Source: Chlorobiales bacterium (lineage in GTDB: Bacteria > Bacteroidota > Chlorobiia > Chlorobiales > Chlorobiaceae). From it: a stretch of 13,083 nucleotides of DNA. The stretch's first letter is position 1; each line of letters opens with the position of its first letter. Positions 5,385 to 13,083 of this stretch are shown here, piece by piece. The DNA is taken from NCBI GenBank assembly GCA_022360415.1, contig JAKSDB010000330.1:1-13083 (forward strand), given 5' to 3'. The translations under genes and the position numbers were made by a program. The notes beneath the pieces were generated by a model. It worked only from the letters and a program-made list of their open reading frames with translations, was not told the DNA's origin and did no database searches.

Positions 5385-8369
5385 TCAGTACCCGAAAATC
5401 TCCTCGAGAGTCAGGAACTGTACTTTTCCATACTCTTCGAGTGTTTCGATGTCGAGGTCTTCCTTTTTTCCCAGCACAAGAAGCGTGTATTTTTTATCCG
5501 CAAACCGCTTCAGGTGGAATGCTGCAATATCGTCGAAGTCAAAGTCCCCGGTCTGTTCGTAAATATCCTTGCGTATATCACTGTCAAGACCGAGCTTTCG
5601 GGCTTCTTCCCTTGTAAAAAGGATCTTGGTGCGCGTAATTCTCTCCGTGCGGATTTTTCTTTGTATTCCTTCTTTGGCCGTGGCAAAAAGTGCGGGGGAT
5701 TCCGGCAGGTTTTCCAGCAGGCCGCTGATGCCGGCAAGCGCTTCCGGCAGTTTGTCCGCCTGGGTCCCGATATAGCTGAAGATGTAATGGTGTTCATCCT
5801 TGTCTTTGGGTATACGATAGACGGAGAATACCGAATAGGCAAGTGCCTTTGCTTCACGGAGCTCCTGGAAAACAACCGATGACATCCCGCCGCCGTAGTA
5901 CTCGTTAAAAAGTGTAATCAGCGGAACCTTGTCCGGATCATAGAGCTTGTCTCTTGAAAGCATGAGGACTTCGGCCTGTGTCATGTCGTAATCAACAACA
6001 TAGACACGATTTTCCTTCTGCTCGATTTCCCTGAAAGGTTCTGCATCGGGCGGCGATACGAGCTTGCGTTCAGTATGCCGTGACTCAAGAAGATCGGAAG
6101 AAAGCCTTCCTGGGTTGGTAGGCCCGTAGTACAATATCCTGTGGCGATAGTGCATCAGGGTGTCGATCTCTGCGAGCAGCTCTTCGGGGGTTATCCTTTC
6201 GAGCTCTTCATTGTCAAGCACGTTGGTGAAAGGAGAAGATGCACCGTACCGTCCGTAATGCTGCATGGCCTCGAAAAGAATTTTTCTTTTGGAAAGCTTG
6301 TTGTCAGCCCGTTCTTTCAGGGTGCCTGCCTTCAGCTTTTCAAGTGCTTCTCCATCAGGTTTGGCATCGCGGAGCAGCTCTTCGAGCATCTGAAGTGCGA
6401 CAGGGAAATGCTCCTGAAGGCCTGAAAGCTTCAGATAAAGGTGATCGTCAGCAGTATAGGCAGAGAAGCTGGCGCCGATCTTGTACATTTCCTGGCTGAA
6501 TTCGGCCGGCGACAGTTGTGACGTTCCGAGGTAGCTGAGATAATCGAGCGCCAGATCGATTTTTTTTGTGTGGTTGCTCCCGACATCGAACACGTAATAG
6601 AGGGAGAAGAGGTCGTTTTCACTGTTTTTGACGGAAAAAAGCTCTATGTCCGGAGTGATGTTCTGTGCATGTATGTCACGCCCGAAATCAAGAAAAACAG
6701 GCTCGATCTCTTCGGTTTTTCGGGAAAGAATGTTCTGTGCGAAAGAGGATGTTTGATCGCGATTGACCTTCAGAGGCGTTATCGGGGGTTTCTTGATTTT
6801 GGGCGTCTCCGTGTCCCTGCCGTGCTCCTTGTAGATCGCAACATAGTTTTTGCCGTAGCGTTGACGGGCGAAAGCCGAGATTTCTTCTTTTGTAATGCGG
6901 CTCAGCCTCTCTCTTTTTTCTATGACGCTTTTCCAGTCAATGCCGAGCACAAACGCGTCGACAAAAGCTTCTGAGCGTCCCCTGTTTGTTTCAAGCGCTC
7001 TGAGCTCTTCGAGCTTCAGGTCATTGACGACCGCTTCAGGCAGCCAGTCGGGGAAGTCTCCATTTTTGACTTTTTCAACCTGTTCAAGCAAAAGCTGTCT
7101 CACCTCGTCAAGGCTTTGTCCTTCACGGGGTTTGGCCGAAAGAATATGAGCCGAATAATCCTTCATTTCCACTACCATGGATGCGGCATCGAGGACTTTC
7201 TGCTCCTGGTTCAGGCTGAGGTCGATAAGGCCGGCGGTCTGGTTATAGAGAATTTTATCGATAAGGGTCAGGAAATCCATGTCCCGTGTGTCGGCACCGC
7301 CGAACCTGAACCCGATAACGAATTCTTCCGCCTCGGGACCTTTGATCCTGGTGATGACAGGCTCGGTGATAGGCTCTTCCACGGCAGGGGTAAATGCAGG
7401 TACAGGACGTGGTTCGAGTTGCGAAAACTTTTCGTCGATCATCCTGATAGCTTTGTCCGGATCAAAATCGCCGGCGATACAGATCGCCATGTTGTTAGGC
7501 ACGTACCAGGTGCGGTAGTAGTCGATGACGTTGCTTATCGAAGGGTTTTTGAGATGCTCCGCCTTGCCGATGGTTGTCTGTGTGCCGTAGGTGTGTGTCC
7601 GGAAAAGACCGGCAAAGAGATTTTCCCATATTTTCCGGCTGTCGCTGTCCAGCGTCATGTTTTTCTCTTCGTAGACTGTCTCAAGCTCCGTGTGGAAGAG
7701 GCGCATGACCGGGTTGCGAAACCTTTCCGCTTCGATGGTCAGCCATTTTTCAAGCTGGTTTGAGGGTATATCGTTCAGGTAAACGGTCTGTTCCACCCAG
7801 GTGTATGCGTTTGTTCCCCGTGCTCCTATCGAGTTGAGCAGTTTGTCATATTCATTGGGAACGGTAAGCTCGGCCGCAAGATTGGAGGTGCTGTCGATCT
7901 GCCGGTAGATATCGGCTCTTTTGTCCGGGTCATCGGTTGAACGGTACTCTTCGTAAAGGTCTATGATTTTCTGCAGCTCGACTTTTTCCTTTTCATAATC
8001 AAGGGCACCGATAGAGTCCGTGCCCTTGAAAAGCATGTGTTCAAGGTAGTGGGCAAGACCCGTGGTTTCCGAAGGATCGTTTTTGCTGCCGGCTCTTACG
8101 GCGATAGAGGTGTATATTCTCGGTTCATCCCTGTGGGGGCTCATGTAGACAGTCAGGCCATTGTCAAGGGTGTAGATTCTTGTATGCAGGGGATCATCGG
8201 GCAGGGTACTGAATGAATACTGTTGTTCAGGGCGCATGTCGAAACACGATAGTAAGATTAAAAGAATAAAAACGGTATAGATACTACTGAGAGCGGCAGG
8301 GCGGAAAAAAGGGCGATAAAAAAAACGCATACACTGTGTCTGGTGTCTTGAGATGCCCTTGAGCAGCAT
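5385..8369 (-). CDS. M16 family (insulinase/pitrilysin-like) zinc metallopeptidase, predicted lipoprotein
   Basis: Predicted secreted or periplasmic zinc endopeptidase of 994 residues, with two tandem M16 repeat pairs in one chain. A hydrophobic segment (about 26-41) ends in LLSC, a lipobox with the modified cysteine at residue 42, so membrane anchoring as a lipoprotein is likely. The inverted zinc motif HYLEH is at 107-111 (His107 and His111 ligands, Glu110 catalytic), and the distal acidic pair is Glu228 and Glu235 in ELETVYEEKNM. Between them lies GTNAYTWVEQTVY (185-197) and, at about 120-168, an insertion rich in charged residues that widens the usual spacing. The C-terminal half (from about 545) is a second M16 unit lacking HxxEH, as expected for the non-catalytic half. 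The start is ambiguous: the Met at residue 14 (8330) gives a more typical short signal peptide, and neither start has a well-spaced Shine-Dalgarno. The gene is first of the four-gene leftward run and divergent from uvrB. Confidence 0.92.
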   Translation of the reverse strand: MLLKGISRHQTQCMRFFYRPFFRPAALSSIYTVFILLILLSCFDMRPEQQYSFSTLPDDPLHTRIYTLDNGLTVYMSPHRDEPRIYTSIAVRAGSKNDPSETTGLAHYLEHMLFKGTDSIGALDYEKEKVELQKIIDLYEEYRSTDDPDKRADIYRQIDSTSNLAAELTVPNEYDKLLNSIGARGTNAYTWVEQTVYLNDIPSNQLEKWLTIEAERFRNPVMRLFHTELETVYEEKNMTLDSDSRKIWENLFAGLFRTHTYGTQTTIGKAEHLKNPSISNVIDYYRTWYVPNNMAICIAGDFDPDKAIRMIDEKFSQLEPRPVPAFTPAVEEPITEPVITRIKGPEAEEFVIGFRFGGADTRDMDFLTLIDKILYNQTAGLIDLSLNQEQKVLDAASMVVEMKDYSAHILSAKPREGQSLDEVRQLLLEQVEKVKNGDFPDWLPEAVVNDLKLEELRALETNRGRSEAFVDAFVLGIDWKSVIEKRERLSRITKEEISAFARQRYGKNYVAIYKEHGRDTETPKIKKPPITPLKVNRDQTSSFAQNILSRKTEEIEPVFLDFGRDIHAQNITPDIELFSVKNSENDLFSLYYVFDVGSNHTKKIDLALDYLSYLGTSQLSPAEFSQEMYKIGASFSAYTADDHLYLKLSGLQEHFPVALQMLEELLRDAKPDGEALEKLKAGTLKERADNKLSKRKILFEAMQHYGRYGASSPFTNVLDNEELERITPEELLAEIDTLMHYRHRILYYGPTNPGRLSSDLLESRHTERKLVSPPDAEPFREIEQKENRVYVVDYDMTQAEVLMLSRDKLYDPDKVPLITLFNEYYGGGMSSVVFQELREAKALAYSVFSVYRIPKDKDEHHYIFSYIGTQADKLPEALAGISGLLENLPESPALFATAKEGIQRKIRTERITRTKILFTREEARKLGLDSDIRKDIYEQTGDFDFDDIAAFHLKRFADKKYTLLVLGKKEDLDIETLEEYGKVQFLTLEEIFGY

Positions 8370-8390
8370 CTTCCTGTTTCAATAGCATCT

Positions 8391-8419
8391 ATGGTACAAT
8401 CCTGAGAAAGAACTAACAA
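8391..8419 (-). promoter_or_regulatory. Possible sigma-70 promoter for the M16 peptidase gene
   Basis: Read on the minus strand, TTGTTA (8419-8414) and TACCAT (8396-8391) are 17 bases apart, and each matches the consensus at four of six positions. The -10 ends 21 bases before the ATG at 8369. If real, the transcript would have a very short leader for that start, or a leader of about 55 bases for the downstream start at 8330. Pattern match only. Confidence 0.28.
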
Positions 8420-8510
8420 ATTTTATAAATAGTTTAAATAGGTGTTATGCAGTCATGCGAAGGTTTTTCGAATAATTTATAACAAAACTATACGTGAGGG
8501 ATGAACAGGC

Positions 8511-8514
8511 AGGA
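8511..8514 (+). promoter_or_regulatory. Ribosome binding site favouring the ATG start of uvrB
   Basis: AGGA at 8511-8514 lies 3 bases before the ATG at 8518, a short but usable spacing. The in-frame GTG at 8494 has no Shine-Dalgarno in front of it, only the A/T-rich tract 8471-8492. Confidence 0.45.
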
Positions 8515-8517
8515 CCG

Positions 8518-10596
8518 ATGAACGGCAATGGAAGGAATGTTTACAGCATTGAAAGCGGCTATGTGCCGAAAGGCGACCAGCCCGAGGCGATAAAGCAGCT
8601 TACTGAAGGTGTGTTGAGGAAAGATGAATGTCAGGTTCTGCTTGGCGTGACCGGTTCAGGTAAAACGTTCACGATGGCAAATGTGATCGCCGCCGTTAAC
8701 AGGCCTGTCCTTGTAATCAGTCATAACAAGACGCTTGCTGCCCAGTTATACGGTGAGCTCAGGCAGTTTTTCCCGCGCAATGCGGTAGAATATTTTATCA
8801 GCTATTATGATTTCTATCAGCCGGAGGCCTATATCCCTTCGATGGACAAGTATATCGCCAAGGATTTACGGATTAACGATGAGATCGAACGGCTCAGGCT
8901 GAAAGCTACCAGCGCGCTGTTGAGCGGGCGCCGGGATGTTGTCGTGGTGAGCTCCGTGAGCTGCATCTACGGCCTCGGTTCACCGGAAGACTGGAAATCC
9001 CAGATAGTCGAGCTGCGCCGGGACATGGAAAAAGACAGGGATGCCTTTCTGAAAGAGCTTGTTTCTCTTCATTTTGTCCGTGATGACAGAGACCTTGCTT
9101 CAGGCAGGTTCAGGGTTCGGGGTGATGTCATCGATCTTGTGCCGATGCATGATGAAACAGCTCTGCGCGTAGAGTTTTTCGGCAACGAGATCGAGCGGCT
9201 GCAGCTCTTCGATTATCGAAGCGGTGAAATTCTTGAGGAGCAGGATTATGCTTTTGTCTATCCGGCACGGCAGTTTGTTGCCGAGGAGGAAAAGCTGAAG
9301 CTGGCAATGCATGCTATCGAGAATGAGCTTGCTGAGCGTTTGAACAGTTTGAGAGCCGAAGACAAACTTGCGGAAGCGCGAAGGCTCGAGGAGAGAACCC
9401 GATATGATCTCGAAATGATGAGAGAGCTCGGGTATTGCTCGGGAATTGAAAACTATGCCCGCCATTTGTCGGGCAGGAAAGCGGGGGAAAGACCATATTG
9501 CCTCCTGGATTATTTTCCTGAAGATTATCTGGTCATCATTGACGAATCGCACGTCACCTTTCCCCAGATCCGCGGCATGTACGCCGGGGACCGTTCAAGG
9601 AAAACAATTCTCGTCGAGTACGGCTTCAGGCTTCCTTCGGCTCTTGACAACCGCCCGTTGCGTTTTGAAGAGTTCGAATCGATGGTGCCGCAGCTGATAA
9701 GTGTCAGCGCCACGCCGGGTGAGTATGAGCTGAGACGAACCGGCGGCGCAGTCGTCGAGCAGCTTGTGAGACCGACCGGCCTGCTTGATCCCGAGATTGT
9801 TGTTCGTCCGGTCAATGGGCAGATTGATGATCTTCTCGAAGAGATCAGACAGCATACGGCAAGAGGTTTCAAGTCACTGGTTATGACCCTCACCAAGCGA
9901 ATGAGTGAGGATCTGCACGATTTTTTCAGAAAAGCAGGCCTGAAGTCCCGCTATCTGCATTCCGAGATAAAAAGCCTTGAAAGGATGCAGATCCTCAGAG
10001 AGCTCAGAACAGGTGAGGTGGATGTGCTGGTCGGGGTAAACCTTCTGCGCGAGGGGCTGGACCTTCCCGAGGTGTCTCTTGTTGCCATTCTGGATGCGGA
10101 CAAGGAAGGTTTTTTGAGAGACAGCAAATCTCTTATGCAGATTGCAGGTCGTGCGGCCCGCAATGTCGAGGGCAAGGTGATTTTCTACGCCGCGAGAACA
10201 ACCGAATCCATGCGGGCTGTCATTGAAGAGACTGAAAGGCGCAGGGCTGTTCAGCAAAGATACAATGTGGAGCACGGCATCACTCCTTCATCTATCGTAA
10301 AGTCGGTTGACCAGGTGCTCGACACCACCGGTGTTGCCGACGCTGAAGAGCGGTTTAGAAGAAGAAGAATGGGGCTCGAGCAGCGCCCGCAGAGAATGCT
10401 TGAAGAGTTGATCGGCTCCCTTGGCTGTGATGAACTTTACGCGATGGCCGAAGATCTGAAACTGGAGATGCAGGAGGCGGCTGAAAGCATGGAATATGAA
10501 AAGGCAGCTTACCTGCGTGACGAGATTACCAGGCTGGAGTGTGCCGCTTCGGGGAAAGAGGGAAAGACGGTCGGGAGAAATGACTATGATACATGA
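8518..10596 (+). CDS. uvrB: UvrABC excinuclease subunit B
   Basis: Damage-verifying helicase-like subunit of nucleotide excision repair. It is loaded by UvrA onto lesions, clamps one strand with its beta-hairpin and recruits UvrC. From the ATG at 8518 it has 692 residues, close to the 673 of E. coli UvrB. Walker A is GVTGSGKT (43-50), the beta-hairpin aromatic cluster YYDFYQPEAYIP is at 96-107, the Walker B/motif II box is DESH (342-345), and the late helicase motifs are LLREGLDLPEV (509-519) and QIAGRAAR (541-548). The C-terminal UVR domain (about 637-672, including MEYEKAAYLRDEITRLE), which binds UvrA and UvrC, is intact. A GTG eight codons upstream is an alternative start without a ribosome binding site. 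The gene is divergent from the M16 gene, with no UvrA or UvrC gene nearby. I saw no convincing SOS operator upstream. Confidence 0.97.
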   Translation: MNGNGRNVYSIESGYVPKGDQPEAIKQLTEGVLRKDECQVLLGVTGSGKTFTMANVIAAVNRPVLVISHNKTLAAQLYGELRQFFPRNAVEYFISYYDFYQPEAYIPSMDKYIAKDLRINDEIERLRLKATSALLSGRRDVVVVSSVSCIYGLGSPEDWKSQIVELRRDMEKDRDAFLKELVSLHFVRDDRDLASGRFRVRGDVIDLVPMHDETALRVEFFGNEIERLQLFDYRSGEILEEQDYAFVYPARQFVAEEEKLKLAMHAIENELAERLNSLRAEDKLAEARRLEERTRYDLEMMRELGYCSGIENYARHLSGRKAGERPYCLLDYFPEDYLVIIDESHVTFPQIRGMYAGDRSRKTILVEYGFRLPSALDNRPLRFEEFESMVPQLISVSATPGEYELRRTGGAVVEQLVRPTGLLDPEIVVRPVNGQIDDLLEEIRQHTARGFKSLVMTLTKRMSEDLHDFFRKAGLKSRYLHSEIKSLERMQILRELRTGEVDVLVGVNLLREGLDLPEVSLVAILDADKEGFLRDSKSLMQIAGRAARNVEGKVIFYAARTTESMRAVIEETERRRAVQQRYNVEHGITPSSIVKSVDQVLDTTGVADAEERFRRRRMGLEQRPQRMLEELIGSLGCDELYAMAEDLKLEMQEAAESMEYEKAAYLRDEITRLECAASGKEGKTVGRNDYDT

Positions 10597-10710
10597 CTAC
10601 TGTAAAAAACAGAAGGCAGGAGGAGAGAATCCGGAAACCTGAAATTTTTCTTCCTTTTTTTGCTTTTTGCCTTTTGACCTTTTCCTTCTCACTCGTTACT
10701 TGTTACTAAA
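10597..10710. repeat. Pyrimidine-rich tract with interspersed repeat copy 2, after uvrB
   Basis: Positions 10641-10690 are almost pure C/T, including a run of seven T at 10655-10661. The 23 bases 10665-10687 are the exact reverse complement of 2129-2151. A direct repeat GTTACT occurs at 10695-10700 and 10702-10707. The tract begins about 45 bases after the uvrB stop. A purine-rich stretch just before it (10618-10630) could pair imperfectly with it, so it may help end uvrB transcription, but no clean stem was found. Confidence 0.55.
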
Positions 10711-10854
10711 GGGCACCTCTATGTAATTGTCGAGAGGGCCTTGAGTACAAGGCGGACGGAGCGGAGAAACCGCAGTGTACAAGAGAGTACATGAGGATTT
10801 CGAGCACCGACCAACGAAGTAATCAGGGTGCGCAACAAATTAATAGAGGTGCCC
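10711..10854 (+). repeat. MITE-like element with terminal inverted repeats and internal hairpins
   Basis: The ends gggcacctctat (10711-10722) and atagaggtgccc (10843-10854) are perfect 12-base inverted repeats. Similarity continues inward with small gaps (gtaattgtcg against taatttgttg). The 4-base sequence TAAA flanks both ends (10707-10710 and 10855-10858), consistent with a target duplication. Inside, GTACAAGGCGG (10745-10755) pairs with CCGCAGTGTAC (10770-10780) as 5 + 4 base pairs around a 2x2 purine internal loop, and GCACC (10804-10808) pairs with GGTGC (10827-10831). There is no coding capacity, so any transposition would need a transposase encoded elsewhere. A partial relative is at 2171-2232. 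The right end is 28 bases before the rel start. Confidence 0.75.
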
Positions 10855-10882
10855 TAAAGGTGGAAAAACACCATAAAGCGCC

Positions 10883-13083
10883 ATGATGCGCACGACAGAT
10901 AAACCGATTGTTCCGTCTATGTTAGCCCAGATTGAAAAAGCACAGTATGAAAGAATGCATGAGATTCTGCGTCTTGCTCGCCAGAATCTCAGGAGTTTCG
11001 ATGAATCACTGGTTCAAAGGGCTTTTTTTATGTGCTATCGGGCACATGAGGGGGAGAAGCGCGCATCGGGAGAGCCGTTTTTCTATCATCCGGTAGAGGT
11101 TGCAAAGATTCTGCTCACCGAGCTCCCGCTTGACGACGTTTCGATCGCGGCCGCCCTGCTGCACGATGTCATAGAAGACAGTGAATACACTTACGAGGAT
11201 CTTGCGGCGGAACTGGGCAATGAAGTTGCCGATATTGTGGAAGGCCTTACCAAGATTTCAGGGATTATGATCAATCGTGAGGTCACCCAGGCGGAAGGAT
11301 TCCGAAAGATGCTGCTGTCAGTTGTAAGGGATGTGAGGGTTATCCTTATCAAATTCTGTGACCGTCTGCACAATATGAGGACTCTCGACGCGCTGCCTGA
11401 GCACAGGCGCCTGAAAATCGCGCTGGAAACAAGAGATATCTATGCCCCTCTCGCTCATCGTTTCGGTCTTGGAAAAATGAAGATAGAGCTTGAGAATCTT
11501 GCGTTCAAGTATATCGACCCGGAGATGTACGCAATGATTCAGCAGAAAGTGCGGCTCAGCAGGGGACAGCGTATTGCCTACCTCGATAAAATGATTGTCC
11601 CGATCAAGGAAGATCTCGATAAGCAGGGCTTCAAGGTAGAGGCAGAGGGCAGGGCCAAACATCTGTATTCCATTTATAACAAAATGCGGTATAAAAACAA
11701 GCGTTTCGAGGATATACACGATCTGTACGGAATCAGAATAATTATCGATACCGAAAGGACTTCCGACTGTTTCGCTGCATATGGTTTCATCACCCAGAAA
11801 TATCCACCGCTTCCGCAGCACTTCAAGGATTACATTTCCATTCCCAAGCACAACGGCTACCAGTCGCTTCACTCCGCTATACTCGGGCCGAAAGGAAGGG
11901 TTGTCGAAGTGCAGATAAGAACAGGCAGGATGCATGAGTTTGCGGAGTTCGGTGTCGCGGCCCACTGGCGGTACAAGGAGAAAGTGTCCAAAGATGACGC
12001 CACGATAGACGCCTTCCTCAAATGGGCGCGTGATCTGATCAAGGATGCCGATTCGGCCGCCTCCTTTATGGAAGGTTTCAAGCTGAACCTCTATCATGAC
12101 GAGATCTATATTTTTACTCCCAAGGGTGATATGAAAACCCTGCCTTCAGGCGCGACCCCTATCGATTTTGCATACTCGATCCATACCGAAATCGGCAACG
12201 GGTGTATCGGAGCCAAGGTGAACGGGAAAATCGTCAGGCTGAATTCAGAGCTGAAATCAGGTGACCGTGTAGCAATCATTACCTCCAAAAACCAGAAACC
12301 CAAGGACGACTGGCTGAAGTTTGTGGTAACCCACCGGGCTCGTATGAAGATACGTTCGGCGATTAACGAGGAGCGGCGTCTCCAGATAGAAAAAGGCCGC
12401 AACATGTGGGAAAAGATGCTGTCCGGAACGAAAAAGCTGCTTACCGAAAACGATATTATCAAACAGGTCCGGAAATACGGCATCAAAACACCCGCAGACT
12501 TTTTCAGTGCCCTTGCCAACCAGCAGATTGACGGTGAAAAGGTTATCAAAAGCCTTTCTGACCAGGAGACTCCTCATTTTGCACCTGAAAAAACCGAGCA
12601 GGAGGAGTTCGGGTACGACGCGTTCGCTGAACAGGCCAGGAAAGGGAAAGAGGACGAGATGGTCGGCAAGGATGGGGTTGTTATCGAGGGACTTCCCAAC
12701 ATTGCTTACTCTTACGCAAAGTGCTGCAAGCCTGTTCCGGGTGATGACATCATCGGGTTCGTCACCAAAGAGGGGCTTGTGAAAATCCACAGAAAGAACT
12801 GCTCGAATGTCAGCAACGAGAGCCTCCTTAAAAGCGAGCGGGTTGCAAGCGTATCCTGGAACAGAAAAGTGGAAACCGAGTTTCTCGCGGGCTTGAAGGT
12901 TGTCGGGGAGGACAGGATCGGCATCACAAACCAGATAACCGGTGTGATTTCAAAATCCGATACCAATATTCGCAGCATTTCTCTCCATGCAAAGGACGGG
13001 ATGTTTATCGGAACGGTCATGATTTATGTCCGCAACATATCCCGTTTGCAGTCCCTGATGGATAAAATCAGGAAAGTGCAGGG
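10883..13083 (+). CDS. rel: Bifunctional (p)ppGpp synthetase/hydrolase, RelA/SpoT family (3' end outside window)
   Basis: Makes and degrades the stringent-response alarmone (p)ppGpp. The reading frame is open from ATG 10883 to the window end (733 residues); family proteins are about 730-740, so little is missing. The hydrolase domain has His69 and the HD motif HDVIED at 94-99, with a further Asp160 in KFCDRLHNMRTL, so hydrolysis should be active. The synthetase domain (about 225-345) includes DLYGIRIIID, and its specificity motif is HFKD at 313-316 followed by YISIPKHNGYQSLHS. A TGS domain begins at about 405 (EIYIFTPKGDMKTLPSGATPI), a helical region follows, then a Cys-rich zinc-finger region (Cys614, Cys615, His636, Cys640), and the ACT domain is cut at the edge. 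An in-frame TAA lies 6 bases upstream of the ATG, so the start must be 10883, 10886 or later (10919 is a possible internal ATG). No clear Shine-Dalgarno is visible. A repeat element forms the immediate leader. Confidence 0.96.
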   Translation, partial: MMRTTDKPIVPSMLAQIEKAQYERMHEILRLARQNLRSFDESLVQRAFFMCYRAHEGEKRASGEPFFYHPVEVAKILLTELPLDDVSIAAALLHDVIEDSEYTYEDLAAELGNEVADIVEGLTKISGIMINREVTQAEGFRKMLLSVVRDVRVILIKFCDRLHNMRTLDALPEHRRLKIALETRDIYAPLAHRFGLGKMKIELENLAFKYIDPEMYAMIQQKVRLSRGQRIAYLDKMIVPIKEDLDKQGFKVEAEGRAKHLYSIYNKMRYKNKRFEDIHDLYGIRIIIDTERTSDCFAAYGFITQKYPPLPQHFKDYISIPKHNGYQSLHSAILGPKGRVVEVQIRTGRMHEFAEFGVAAHWRYKEKVSKDDATIDAFLKWARDLIKDADSAASFMEGFKLNLYHDEIYIFTPKGDMKTLPSGATPIDFAYSIHTEIGNGCIGAKVNGKIVRLNSELKSGDRVAIITSKNQKPKDDWLKFVVTHRARMKIRSAINEERRLQIEKGRNMWEKMLSGTKKLLTENDIIKQVRKYGIKTPADFFSALANQQIDGEKVIKSLSDQETPHFAPEKTEQEEFGYDAFAEQARKGKEDEMVGKDGVVIEGLPNIAYSYAKCCKPVPGDDIIGFVTKEGLVKIHRKNCSNVSNESLLKSERVASVSWNRKVETEFLAGLKVVGEDRIGITNQITGVISKSDTNIRSISLHAKDGMFIGTVMIYVRNISRLQSLMDKIRKVQ

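Noticed and set aside
4938..5882. Long plus-strand open frame of 314 codons across the SPFH/M16 junction
   Set aside because: It is antisense to two well-supported genes, has no recognisable domain, and its composition is that of a reading-frame shadow.
7116..7763. Plus-strand open frame of 215 codons inside the M16 gene
   Set aside because: Antisense shadow of the catalytic M16 domain, whose motifs are intact on the minus strand.
8411..8434. AACTA ... TAGTT palindrome upstream of uvrB as an SOS (LexA) operator
   Set aside because: The half-sites are short, the spacer is A/T-rich, and the sequence matches neither the CTGT-N8-ACAG nor the GAAC-N4-GTTC type of LexA box.
8424..8483. TATAAA (8424-8429) and TATAAC (8478-8483) as -10 elements for uvrB
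   Set aside because: Neither has a plausible -35 at 16-18 bases. The region is A/T-rich, so such hexamers are expected by chance.
10695..10707. GTTACT direct repeat as the start of a tandem or CRISPR-like array
   Set aside because: Only two units, six bases long, with no further copies or regular spacing.
11318..12097. Minus-strand open frame of 259 codons inside rel
   Set aside because: Antisense to the Rel synthetase domain, with no family resemblance in its translation.

Overview
The window is chromosomal housekeeping sequence, probably from a green sulfur bacterium (Chlorobiota) or a close relative. The lineage call is inference. It rests on the short primary sigma factor with an N-terminus of the Bacteroidota/Chlorobiota type (MRQLKISKQITNRES...), the large M16 peptidase lipoprotein of a type common in that superphylum, and the general protein similarity. 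No phage, plasmid, CRISPR, tRNA or rRNA signal was seen.

Layout. (1) Positions 1-1062, plus strand: the C-terminal third of valyl-tRNA synthetase, ending in an intrinsic terminator that overlaps its stop codon. (2) Positions 1153-2052, plus: the primary sigma-70 factor, with its own Shine-Dalgarno and a possible promoter. (3) Positions 2053-2229: a convergent intergenic region carrying a purine-rich repeat and a partial copy of an interspersed repeat. (4) Positions 2230-8369, minus: four genes in one direction, in transcription order an M16 zinc-peptidase lipoprotein, an SPFH/prohibitin-family membrane protein, an LptF/LptG permease, and an S-adenosylmethionine hydrolase that starts 3 bases after the permease ends. 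(5) Positions 8370-8517: a divergent promoter region. (6) Positions 8518-10596, plus: uvrB. (7) Positions 10597-10882: a pyrimidine-rich repeat, then a 144-bp element with terminal inverted repeats (MITE-like), ending 28 bases before the next gene. (8) Positions 10883 to the window end, plus: a bifunctional RelA/SpoT (p)ppGpp synthetase/hydrolase, truncated in its ACT domain by the window edge.

How the genes relate. The minus-strand cluster is weighted to the cell envelope: LPS export, a membrane scaffold, and a lipoprotein peptidase. The SAM hydrolase is coupled to it. ValS, the sigma factor, UvrB and Rel are core translation, transcription, repair and stringent-response functions with no evident common pathway.

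The least ordinary content is in the intergenic DNA. One complete and one partial copy of a structured repeat are present. A possible compensatory set of base-pair changes separates the copies, and one copy runs into the 3' end of a coding sequence and supplies its stop codon. I do not see a clear undescribed multi-gene system here.
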